A stretch of DNA of 6,114 nucleotides from CAZCGA01 sp964498075 (GTDB lineage: Bacteria > Desulfobacterota > Binatia > HRBIN30), in assembly GCA_964498075.1 (NCBI GenBank), contig CAZCGA010000244.1, positions 1 to 6,114 on the forward strand, written 5' to 3'. Position numbers and translations under genes: made by a program. This document shows, in pieces, positions 1-5,378 of this stretch (positions are counted from its first letter, which is position 1; each line of letters starts with the position of its first letter). The notes beneath the pieces were generated by a model. The model was not told the origin of the DNA and did not search any database. It saw nothing but the letters and a program-made list of their open reading frames with translations.

Positions 1-628
1 CGAAGGCGTCGGCGGCGAGCCCTATCGCATGTTCACCTCACGCGCCGAGTACCGGCTGCTGTTGCGCGAGGACAACGCCGACACGCGGCTGGCAGAGGTC
101 GCGCGGAAGGCTGGAGCGGTCACGGAAGCGGACTTCGAGCGGACCAAACGCAAAGGTCGTTTGGTGTCCGAGGAAGTCGAACGTCTTGAGCACACCACCG
201 TGTCGCCTTCCGCGAAGCTCAATCAGCACCTGCAGGCGCTGGGCACGGCTGAGATCACTCAGCCGGCGAACCTGGCGCAGCTGCTGCGCCGGCCGGAGTT
301 GTCGTACGAGGAGGTTTGGACTCTCGAGGGCGACGACGATCGGCCGCGGCTGCCTGCGGATGTCATCGCGCAGGTCGAGGTGTCGGTGAAGTACGCAGGC
401 TACGTGAAGCGACAGCAAGACGCCGTCGACCGCTTCAAGCGCCTGGAAGACACGACGATTCCCGCCGGCATCGACTTCGGAGCCATCAACGGCCTGTCAC
501 GAGAGGTCACGGAGCGGCTCAGCCACATCCGGCCCCTGTCGCTGGGACAGGCCGCCCGCGTGCCTGGTGTGACTCCGGCGGCCCTTTCCCTGCTCTCGGT
601 CCACCTGAAACGACATGCGGGCCGGTGA
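1..628 (+). CDS. mnmG: MnmG (GidA), tRNA uridine-5-carboxymethylaminomethyl modification enzyme, C-terminal part
   Basis: This is the 3' end of mnmG. The reading frame is open from position 2 to the TGA at 626-628 and gives about 208 residues, roughly the last third of a family that is usually 620-650 residues long. MnmG is an FAD- and NADH-dependent enzyme. With the GTPase MnmE it installs the (carboxymethyl)aminomethyl group at position 5 of wobble uridine 34 in certain tRNAs. The visible part starts in the highly conserved EPYRMFTSRAEYRLLLRED block. It continues into the helical C-terminal domain that contacts MnmE and tRNA: a KYAGYVKRQ segment, then IPAGIDFGAINGLSREV and a final RPLSLGQAARVPGVTPA region, all typical of the family. 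The FAD-binding N-terminal domain lies outside the window. The last 14 nt overlap the rsmG start, which suggests co-transcription and perhaps translational coupling. The identification is very secure; the 5' end is missing only because of the window edge. Confidence 0.97.
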   Translation, partial: EGVGGEPYRMFTSRAEYRLLLREDNADTRLAEVARKAGAVTEADFERTKRKGRLVSEEVERLEHTTVSPSAKLNQHLQALGTAEITQPANLAQLLRRPELSYEEVWTLEGDDDRPRLPADVIAQVEVSVKYAGYVKRQQDAVDRFKRLEDTTIPAGIDFGAINGLSREVTERLSHIRPLSLGQAARVPGVTPAALSLLSVHLKRHAGR

Positions 629-1268
629 GGCCCGAAACGGCCTAAGGGCTGCCCTGGACGAGCTTTGCCGGAGTGCCGGCGCACGCGGCATCGATCTCTC
701 CCCTGAGCAGCGGGCGCGATTCGAGATCTTCATCACCACCCTGCTTCTGTGGCGCAGTCGCCTGTCGTTGACTGCGGCTGCCACCCCGCTCGTCATCGTA
801 CAATCCCACATCTTGGATTCGCTCTCGCTGGCCGCGTTCATCAAGGCAGGTCAGCGAGTTGCCGACCTCGGGAGTGGCCCCGGGTTTCCAGGGATTCCGC
901 TGGCGATCGTTCGTCCGAGGGCCACGTTCGTGCTGGTCGAATCGAAGCGGAAGAAGGCGAGCTTCTTGCGCGAGGTGGTGCGCCAAGCCGGGCTGATCAA
1001 CGCGACAGTGACCGAGGAGCGTGCAGAGTCTCTGGATGGGTCGGGCGCATACGACGTCGTAGTCTCCCGGGCGGTCTGGCCCGTATCCGAGTTCCTGAAG
1101 GTCAGCCAGGTTCTGTTGCCTGCCGGTGGCCTGGCCGTCGCGATGAAGGGCCCTCGAGGCGTGGCGGAGAGCGGTAGCACGGACGAAGGCTTCTCTCGCG
1201 ACCAAACCCTGCAGTACCGCCTACCGGACGACAGCGAGCGCGTCCTGCTGGTCTACCGCAAGCTCTAG
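615..1268 (+). CDS. rsmG: RsmG (GidB), 16S rRNA (guanine-N7) methyltransferase
   Basis: The 217-residue product is normal in length for RsmG, which methylates N7 of a guanine in the 530 loop of 16S rRNA (G527 in E. coli numbering) using S-adenosylmethionine. Visible family features, in order, are the HILDSL motif (residues 65-70), the glycine-rich SAM-binding loop DLGSGPGFPG (84-93), the VESKRKKASFL segment (108-118) that follows the acidic end of strand beta-2, an SRAV motif (151-154), and MKGP (177-180) in the late Rossmann strands. The ATG at 615 lies inside the last codons of mnmG, giving a 14-nt overlap. No strong Shine-Dalgarno is seen before it, so translation may depend on ribosomes finishing mnmG. 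No other start fits, because the conserved fold begins soon after. The stop is TAG at 1266-1268. In streptomycin-resistant isolates of several bacteria, loss of this gene gives low-level resistance; nothing here suggests loss, since all motifs are intact. Confidence 0.96.
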   Translation: MRAGEARNGLRAALDELCRSAGARGIDLSPEQRARFEIFITTLLLWRSRLSLTAAATPLVIVQSHILDSLSLAAFIKAGQRVADLGSGPGFPGIPLAIVRPRATFVLVESKRKKASFLREVVRQAGLINATVTEERAESLDGSGAYDVVVSRAVWPVSEFLKVSQVLLPAGGLAVAMKGPRGVAESGSTDEGFSRDQTLQYRLPDDSERVLLVYRKL

Positions 1269-1292
1269 GGCCTGCGGCCGGCGTCATTTCTA

Positions 1293-1324
1293 CGGCCCGC
1301 TCCCCGTTGGGTCGCTTCGGGCTG
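1293..1324 (+). terminator. possible stem-loop after rsmG (weak)
   Basis: CGGCCCG (1293-1299) can pair with CGGGCTG (1318-1324) over 7 bp with one G-U pair. The 18-nt loop contains a small CCC-GTT-GGG hairpin (1303-1311). A separate short GGCC-TGC-GGCC hairpin sits directly after the rsmG stop at 1269-1279. No T-tract follows either structure, so intrinsic termination is doubtful. In GC-rich DNA such pairings arise easily by chance. It could mark the end of the mnmG-rsmG transcript. Confidence 0.2.
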
Positions 1325-1360
1325 CCAAGTCCGACAGGCCGCTGGTGCCGTGGTGTGCCG

Positions 1361-1376
1361 TGTTTCACGTGAAACA
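1361..1376. promoter_or_regulatory. parS: parS centromere site (ParB-binding palindrome)
   Basis: The 16-mer TGTTTCACGTGAAACA is a perfect inverted repeat (TGTTTCAC / GTGAAACA). It is identical to the widely conserved bacterial parS consensus first defined for Spo0J of Bacillus subtilis. ParB dimers bind this site, load as CTP-dependent sliding clamps and spread to form the partition complex moved by ParA. The site lies between rsmG and parA, about 90 nt after the rsmG stop and 62 nt before the preferred parA start, so ParB bound here could also affect parAB transcription. I see no second copy in the window. Confidence 0.95.
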
Positions 1377-1377
1377 C

Positions 1378-1406
1378 TTCCAATGGTTCTGGCGCTGTGG
1401 TACAAG
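1378..1406 (+). promoter_or_regulatory. candidate parAB promoter next to parS
   Basis: TTCCAA (1378-1383) and TACAAG (1401-1406) are separated by 17 nt, and the second hexamer is preceded by TGG, an extended -10 arrangement. The matches to consensus are 3/6 and 4/6, so this is weak. An alternative -10 is CATACT at 1412-1417. Either would start the transcript before the GTG at 1439 and after parS, and the -35 region would begin 2 nt from parS, which would allow ParB to repress the promoter. The parAB genes could also be read from the mnmG-rsmG transcript. Confidence 0.28.
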
Positions 1407-1438
1407 CGTGCCATACTAGTTCGCGGGGTGTAGCGGCG

Positions 1439-2248
1439 GTGGGGCGCGTCATCTGCATCGCTAATCAGAAGGGTGGAGTCGGCAAAACAACGACCGCGGT
1501 GAACCTTGCCGCCTCCTTGAGTCTCGCCGGGCACTCGACACTGCTCCTCGACATCGATCCTCAAGGCAGCGCCGGTAGTGGGGTCGGCGCATCTCATGCC
1601 GAAGGCTCACCCACGACGTACGAAGTGATCATCGGCGAGCAGCCGGCTGCTACGGCGATTCGCCCGACCAGCATCGAGTACCTCAGCGTGCTGCCCTCGA
1701 CCCGCGATCTGATCGGTGCAGAGATCGAGCTCGTCCCCCTGATCGGCCGGGAACACCGCCTCGCCGAGGCATTGCGAAGCATTCGCGAGGCGTTTACCTA
1801 CATCATCATCGATTGCCCACCGTCTCTGGGGCTGCTGACGATCAATGGCTTGAGCGCCGCAGACTCAGTGCTCGTACCCCTGCAGTGCGAGTACTACGCG
1901 CTGGAGGGACTCAGCGCGCTATTGGAAACCGTGCAGCTGATCCGGCAACGCCTCAATCCGAGGCTGGCGATCGAAGGGTTGCTCTTGACGATGTTCGATA
2001 CGCGCAACAGCTTGTGCCATCAAGTCGTCGAAGAGGTGCGACGTCACTTCCCGCGCGACGTGTTCGAGACCATCATACCGCGCAATGTCCGCTTGAGTGA
2101 GTCGCCCAGCCACGGGTTGCCCGCCGTGGTCTACGATCCGACCTCACGCGGCGCCGAAGCTTACAAGGCGTTGGCGCGCGAGATCCTGGAACCGAATCGG
2201 GCGGCTCGACAGCCCGTCGAGGCAGCGCAAGAGGTGCGAGGAGGATAA
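1439..2248 (+). CDS. parA: ParA (Soj), chromosome-partitioning ATPase
   Basis: ParA is a deviant-Walker ATPase that dimerises on ATP, binds nucleoid DNA non-specifically and is released when ParB stimulates hydrolysis, so it moves the parS-ParB complex. From the GTG at 1439 the product has 269 residues and opens with MGRVICIANQ, the normal family start. It shows the deviant Walker A KGGVGKTT with its signature lysine (11-18), Walker A' DIDPQG (38-43) and Walker B IIIDCPPS (122-129). It also has the C-terminal DNA-binding region with basic residues near TMFDTRN (184-190) and IIPRNVRLSESPSHG (212-226). A GTG at 1397 is also in frame and would add 14 residues with no family resemblance, so 1439 is preferred. 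A modest GGGGTG (1425-1430) lies 8 nt upstream of it. The stop is TAA at 2246-2248, and parB follows after 9 nt. A plasmid-type or MinD-like protein is unlikely given the family motifs, the adjacent parB and parS, and the gid context. Confidence 0.96.
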   Translation: MGRVICIANQKGGVGKTTTAVNLAASLSLAGHSTLLLDIDPQGSAGSGVGASHAEGSPTTYEVIIGEQPAATAIRPTSIEYLSVLPSTRDLIGAEIELVPLIGREHRLAEALRSIREAFTYIIIDCPPSLGLLTINGLSAADSVLVPLQCEYYALEGLSALLETVQLIRQRLNPRLAIEGLLLTMFDTRNSLCHQVVEEVRRHFPRDVFETIIPRNVRLSESPSHGLPAVVYDPTSRGAEAYKALAREILEPNRAARQPVEAAQEVRGG

Positions 2249-2253
2249 GGAGG
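2239..2253 (+). promoter_or_regulatory. tandem Shine-Dalgarno cores before parB
   Basis: Two AGGAGG cores occur 9 nt apart, at 2239-2244 (inside the last parA codons) and 2248-2253 (overlapping the parA stop). The second lies 4 nt before the ATG at 2258 and 10 nt before an in-frame ATG at 2264. Neither spacing is ideal, so either ATG could be used. This implies strong, coupled translation of ParB. Confidence 0.6.
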
Positions 2254-2257
2254 AGAG

Positions 2258-3103
2258 ATGGAGATGTTGCAGAAGCGCAGAGCCCTCGGCCGCGGTCTTG
2301 GAGCGTTGATTCCCGGTACGTATGCTCCCGAAGCCGGGCCGGACAATACGTTCGTGCCTATCTCCGCGATCCGGGCGAATCCAATGCAACCACGCCAGGA
2401 CTTCGCGGACGAGAAAATCGACGAGCTCGCCGAATCGATCCGCCAGAAGGGGATCTTGCAGCCGTTGCTCGTGCGGCGCGTCAGCGGCGGCTATGAGCTG
2501 ATCGCCGGCGAACGTCGCCTGCGCGCAGCGCAGAAGCTCGGGATGGAACAGGTCCCGGTTACGGTGCGCGACGCCAACGACAGCGACCTGCTCGAACTGG
2601 CGCTGATCGAAAACATCCAGCGCGAGAACCTGAATCCGCTCGAAGAGGCGCGCGCTTATCGCCGCCTGGTCGATGAGTTCGATCTCACCCAAGAAGACAT
2701 TGCAAAGCGCGTCGGCAAAGACCGCTCCACCGTCGCCAATAGCCTGCGGCTGCTCCAGCTTCCCGCGGCAATCCAGCGCGACATCGAGCGTGGCGTGCTG
2801 TCCGCTGGCCATGCCCGTGCGCTGGCTGGCGCCGGGTCGGATGACGCCAAGGTCGAGCTGGCACGCGCGATCGTCGCCAATCGCTTGAACGTGCGCCAGG
2901 CCGAGCGCCTCGCCAAGCGGGCGGCACGACCGGTAGCGGATGTGGAGCTCCATGCCGCCGAGCAACGGCTCACGGAGACGCTCGGCACGCGCGTGCGCCT
3001 GGTGCAGCGTCGTAATGGATCAGGGCGAATAGAAATCGAATATTATTCAGGCGAGGAATTGAACGGATTGATCGAGCGGTTGAGCACCGCGCGCGCCGCG
3101 TGA
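2258..3103 (+). CDS. parB: ParB (Spo0J), parS-binding CTPase of chromosome segregation
   Basis: ParB binds parS, clamps DNA on binding CTP, slides and spreads to form the centromere complex, and stimulates ParA ATP hydrolysis. The 281-residue product has the normal length and layout. An N-terminal basic LGRGLGALIP segment (10-19) matches the ParA-stimulating motif of chromosomal ParBs. The CTP-binding domain follows, with the GERRLRAA motif (84-91) and NIQRENLNPLEEA (119-131). A helix-turn-helix lies around LTQEDIAKRVGKDRSTVANSL (about 143-163), which reads parS, and a C-terminal dimerisation region spans roughly 228-276. All catalytic and binding motifs look intact. The start is ATG at 2258, behind a very strong purine-rich ribosome-binding region; ATG 2264 would remove two residues only. 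The stop is TGA at 3101-3103. Its binding site is almost certainly the parS at 1361-1376. A parB-like nucleoid occlusion protein (Noc) is less likely because of the parA neighbour and perfect parS. Confidence 0.97.
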   Translation: MEMLQKRRALGRGLGALIPGTYAPEAGPDNTFVPISAIRANPMQPRQDFADEKIDELAESIRQKGILQPLLVRRVSGGYELIAGERRLRAAQKLGMEQVPVTVRDANDSDLLELALIENIQRENLNPLEEARAYRRLVDEFDLTQEDIAKRVGKDRSTVANSLRLLQLPAAIQRDIERGVLSAGHARALAGAGSDDAKVELARAIVANRLNVRQAERLAKRAARPVADVELHAAEQRLTETLGTRVRLVQRRNGSGRIEIEYYSGEELNGLIERLSTARAA

Positions 3104-3120
3104 ACTTGGTGCGAGAAGTT

Positions 3121-3150
3121 TTGACAACGCAAAGCGCAGCATGGTATAAG
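3121..3150 (+). promoter_or_regulatory. sigma70-type promoter for the bactofilin gene
   Basis: A perfect -35 hexamer TTGACA (3121-3126) is followed after 18 nt by TATAAG (3145-3150), a 5/6 match to the -10 consensus. TGG just before it forms an extended -10. The element starts 17 nt after the parB stop in a locally AT-richer stretch. The expected transcription start is near 3157, giving a leader of about 30 nt with GGGAG at 3175-3179 before the ATG at 3186. It is the best promoter in the window and may also supply the atp genes downstream. Confidence 0.75.
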
Positions 3151-3185
3151 CGCCGCGCCTAATCCACCAACGACGGGAGACGACT

Positions 3186-3710
3186 ATGGCCCTATTCTCG
3201 AAGGACGACAAAGTGCAGCGCCCTGAAGCCGCTCGTGCACCGCTGCCGCCAACCGCGGCACGCCCATATGAGACGCCACAGACCGAAGAGTCCGTACAGG
3301 CGAATCTGGGCAAAGGGAGTCGCATCGAAGGGAAGCTGACCTTCGAGGGCAGTGTGCAGATCGACGGACAGGTCGAGGGTGAAATCCTCGCGCAGGAGGC
3401 CGTCATCATCGGTGACAGCGCCGTCATCAGCGCGCAGATTCACGCCGAGGTTGTCGTGATCAGAGGGAAGGTGACCGGCGACGTGACCGCGCGCAAGCGT
3501 GTCGAGCTGCGGGCACCCGGCAGGCTCAGCGGCAACATCACTACACCGAGCTTGGTCATTCACGAAGGGGTGTACTTCGAGGGGCATTGCTCCATGGGCG
3601 GCGGAACAGAGAACAAAATGGAGAAAGCGGACCGCAAGGTCGCGCTGTTCCCGAAGGAAGAGCGTACGAATACCACTACGATGCGGCTACCATCGGAGGC
3701 AGTGAAGTAG
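3186..3710 (+). CDS. bactofilin, polymer-forming cytoskeletal protein
   Basis: Bactofilins (formerly DUF583) self-assemble without nucleotide into filaments of right-handed beta-helices and act as scaffolds for cell shape, polar organisation and other local tasks. The 174-residue product has three parts: a charged, proline-rich and probably disordered tail (about 1-40), a bactofilin core (about 41-139) and a lysine/threonine-rich C-terminal tail (140-174). The core shows the repeating short beta-rung pattern with regularly spaced valine, isoleucine and glycine (for example FEGSVQIDGQVEGEI, 53-67) and ends in the typical VYFEGHCSM (129-137). No transmembrane segment or signal peptide is seen. 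The ATG at 3186 has GGGAG 6 nt upstream and its own strong promoter. In Myxococcus xanthus, as I recall, the bactofilin BacM is also encoded next to parAB, so this is probably the positional counterpart; I give no symbol because orthology is not shown. A role in anchoring segregation proteins is possible but inferred. Confidence 0.93.
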   Translation: MALFSKDDKVQRPEAARAPLPPTAARPYETPQTEESVQANLGKGSRIEGKLTFEGSVQIDGQVEGEILAQEAVIIGDSAVISAQIHAEVVVIRGKVTGDVTARKRVELRAPGRLSGNITTPSLVIHEGVYFEGHCSMGGGTENKMEKADRKVALFPKEERTNTTTMRLPSEAVK

Positions 3711-3766
3711 AGCGCTGTCCACCCGAAAGTTAGCTCAGCCGTTTTCAGATTGTCTACGGCATTCTG

Positions 3767-3802
3767 ACGACCGGGTCGGGCCATTGGCCAGGCACCGGTC
3801 GT
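3767..3802 (+). terminator. two-tier GC-rich hairpin between bactofilin and atp genes
   Basis: ACGACCGG (3767-3774) and CCGGTCGT (3795-3802) form a perfect 8-bp inverted repeat. The 20-nt interior holds a second hairpin, GGCC-ATT-GGCC (3779-3789). The structure lies in the 128-nt gap (3711-3838) and should be stable as RNA, but no T-tract follows, so it is not a classical intrinsic terminator. It could reduce read-through from the bactofilin promoter, protect an RNA end, or act in the atp leader. Within the gap the only promoter-like pair is TTGGCC (3784-3789) and TATCGA (3807-3812), 17 nt apart, which is poor and overlaps the hairpin. I see nothing else in this gap. Confidence 0.38.
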
Positions 3803-3838
3803 TGTGTATCGACGCAAAACCCGAAAAGCGAATTCAGC

Positions 3839-4273
3839 ATGCTCACGTTTCCTCCGGACATATCCTTCCTGATTCAGATCGCCTCGTTCGTTGTCCTCTG
3901 GTTCGGTCTGAAGCGATTGCTCTTCGACCCCATGATCGAGGTCTTGGAAGCACGCGAGGCGCGCACCACTGGCGCCGGCCGGCTGGCCGCGGAGTCGAAG
4001 GCGGCCGCCGACCAGTCCGCGGCCGAGTACGAGCGACGCATGCGCGAAGTTCGCCTAGCCCTGGCAGGCGACACAGAAACCGCACGGGCTGCGAACCAGA
4101 CTGAAGAACGGCGTCTGCTGTCGGCCGCACGCCAGCAGGCGAGCACCGAGCTCATCCGACTCCGCGAGACGCTCGCGCGCCAGGCTGACGCGGCGCGCCC
4201 GGCGCTGGCAGCCGAGGCCCACGAGCTTGCGACCCGCATCGTCGACCGCGTCGTGGGGAGAGCGTTCGCATGA
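3839..4273 (+). CDS. atpF': F1Fo ATP synthase subunit b' (peripheral stalk)
   Basis: This 144-residue protein is one of two non-identical b-type subunits. In such enzymes b and b' pair through a long coiled coil and hold the F1 head still against the rotating c-ring. A single N-terminal membrane helix (about residues 9-28) has only four residues before the PD-rich start, so the N-terminus faces the outside. The segment LFDPMIEVLEAREARTTGA (28-46), just after the membrane, is the usual b' pattern. It is followed by an alanine-, glutamate- and arginine-rich coiled coil to the end. The ATG at 3839 has only a weak purine stretch (GAAAAG, 3823-3828) before it; it is chosen because the membrane helix follows at once. 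The stop overlaps the atpF start in ATGA (4270-4273). Having both b' and b encoded in tandem is known from photosynthetic bacteria, Alphaproteobacteria and Deltaproteobacteria. Which of the two genes is named b or b' is a convention. Confidence 0.88.
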   Translation: MLTFPPDISFLIQIASFVVLWFGLKRLLFDPMIEVLEAREARTTGAGRLAAESKAAADQSAAEYERRMREVRLALAGDTETARAANQTEERRLLSAARQQASTELIRLRETLARQADAARPALAAEAHELATRIVDRVVGRAFA

Positions 4274-4839
4274 GCCGTCGCGTCGTCGGCTTCGTCCTGG
4301 CATCGCCGATCGTGCTTGCGACAGTGGCCATGGCCGAGGAAGAGACCCACCACCACGCCGAAGGAACGCCGTGGGCTTCGCTGTTCTTCTCCACGGTCAA
4401 CCTGCTCATCTTCCTCTGGATCCTCGCCCGCTTTGCTCTGCCTGCCGTGCGCGGGTGGGTACGCGACCGGCGCGACAAGGTGGTGAGCGCGCTCGAAGCC
4501 GCCGCCGCCGCGAAGGCGGAGGCGGAGAAGCTGCGCGCCGAATGGCAGGCGCGACTGGCGGAAATTCATCAGACGATCGAAACGCTGCGCATGGAGGCGC
4601 GCCGCGACGCGGAGCGCGAACGCGAACGCATCCTCGCCGCCGCATACCAAACGGCCGAGACCATCCGCCGCGACGCGGAGCGTACGGCGGCCTACGAGCT
4701 CCGCCGCACGCAGGCGCAGCTGCGCGCCGAGCTGGCGCGCCAAGCGCTGCGCTTGGCGGAGGAATCGGTCCGCGCGCACTGGTCGGCCGCCGATCAGCAA
4801 CGCTTCGTGGCGGAGTTCATCAAGCAGGTGGAACCATGA
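4270..4839 (+). CDS. atpF: F1Fo ATP synthase subunit b (peripheral stalk), with signal-like N-terminus
   Basis: This 189-residue b subunit is longer than usual (about 156-170) because of its N-terminus. Residues 1-22 look like a cleavable signal peptide: arginines at 3-4, a hydrophobic core (about 5-20) and an AMA site before EEE. A short His-rich stretch THHHAEG (26-32) follows, then the expected membrane helix (about 37-58, with FFSTVNLLIFLWIL), then a long charged coiled coil (about 65-165) rich in alanine, glutamate and arginine. The C-terminal part RQALRLAEESVRAHWSAADQQ (158-178) resembles the delta-binding end of b subunits. The ATG at 4270 overlaps the upstream stop by 4 nt, and GGGGAG (4255-4260) lies 9 nt before it. 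Starting at a later codon would remove the signal-like segment, but no start codon with a better ribosome-binding site is seen. The stop overlaps atpH in ATGA (4836-4839). Confidence 0.9.
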   Translation: MSRRVVGFVLASPIVLATVAMAEEETHHHAEGTPWASLFFSTVNLLIFLWILARFALPAVRGWVRDRRDKVVSALEAAAAAKAEAEKLRAEWQARLAEIHQTIETLRMEARRDAERERERILAAAYQTAETIRRDAERTAAYELRRTQAQLRAELARQALRLAEESVRAHWSAADQQRFVAEFIKQVEP

Positions 4840-5378
4840 GCGCGGTCTCCCGACGCTACGCAAAGGCATTGTTCGCATTGGCCAAGGAAGGCAATGCCCT
4901 CCAGCCGGCCGCCGACCAGTTGAACCGCCTGGCGGTACTGGCCGCCGATGCGGCGATCGCTCCAGTGCTCCGCAGCCCCTTGCTCTCGACGATCCGCCGC
5001 CGCGAGCTGGCGGAGACCATCGCGCGCCACCTGACTCTGTCCGACCTGCTGACGCGCTTCGTTCGATTGCTGGCGGATCGACGACGCCTCGGAGATCTGC
5101 CGGCCCTCAACCAGCACTTCCAGGATCTGCTCGATGATGAGTTTGGACGCGTACGGATCACCATCCGCACCGCCAAGCCCCTCGATCCCGACCAGGAGCA
5201 GGCGCTCATCGCCACGTTCACCACGCTCACCGGAAAGCAGGTCATCCCCAGCGTGGCTGTGGATGCCGAGCTGCTCGGCGGCGTGATCGTCGAGGTCGGC
5301 GGCACGGTGTACGACGGCAGCGTCCGCTCACAGCTGGATCGGCTTGCCACGGAGCTCGCCGGGACGGCTTCGCTCTAG
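4836..5378 (+). CDS. atpH: F1Fo ATP synthase subunit delta (OSCP)
   Basis: Delta caps the F1 alpha3-beta3 head and joins it to the b/b' stalk. The 180-residue product has the normal length. It starts with SRRYAKALFALAKE (5-18), the family's N-terminal helical signature that contacts alpha subunits. An all-helical domain (to about residue 105) includes RFVRLLADRRRLGDLPAL (74-91). The conserved C-terminal region includes GRVRITIRTAKPLDPDQ (104-120), LTGKQVIPSVAVDAELLGGV (131-150) and VGGTVYDGSVRSQLDRL (154-170). The frame stays open upstream through atpF to 4227, but that stretch is arginine/proline-rich out-of-frame sequence. The ATG at 4836 gives the canonical N-terminus, has AGGTGG (4826-4831) before it, and overlaps the atpF stop by 4 nt, implying translational coupling. 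The stop TAG at 5376-5378 lies inside the atpA ribosome-binding site. Confidence 0.95.
   Translation: MSAVSRRYAKALFALAKEGNALQPAADQLNRLAVLAADAAIAPVLRSPLLSTIRRRELAETIARHLTLSDLLTRFVRLLADRRRLGDLPALNQHFQDLLDDEFGRVRITIRTAKPLDPDQEQALIATFTTLTGKQVIPSVAVDAELLGGVIVEVGGTVYDGSVRSQLDRLATELAGTASL

Noticed and set aside
1269..1438. Replication origin next to the gid/par block
   Set aside because: No DnaA-box-like TTATCCACA sequences and no AT-rich unwinding stretch occur here; only parS and weak promoter-like elements are seen. The origin may be nearby, but outside the window.
2144..2965. A 273-codon open frame on the - strand opposite parB
   Set aside because: parB is intact with all its motifs on the + strand; the antisense product shows no family pattern and no ribosome-binding site of note.
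3790..3805. Possible sigma54 promoter (GGCAC followed by TTG) before the atp genes
   Set aside because: The TTG is one base out of register with the required -24/-12 spacing, the invariant GC of the -12 box is absent, and no activator site is seen.
3784..4104. Small + strand open frame starting in the atp leader and overlapping atpF'
   Set aside because: Most of it lies in another frame of atpF', its start is an unsupported TTG, and its composition is arginine-rich as expected for an out-of-frame reading of GC-rich DNA.
4227..4835. In-frame upstream extension of atpH through the whole of atpF
   Set aside because: The extension is a low-complexity Arg/Pro/Gly-rich translation of atpF in another frame. 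The ATG at 4836 gives the canonical delta N-terminus.
3874..4878. A 334-codon open frame on the - strand, antisense to atpF', atpF and the start of atpH
   Set aside because: It is antisense to three confidently identified genes, its product is arginine/alanine-rich with no recognisable domain, and long antisense frames are common in GC-rich coding DNA.
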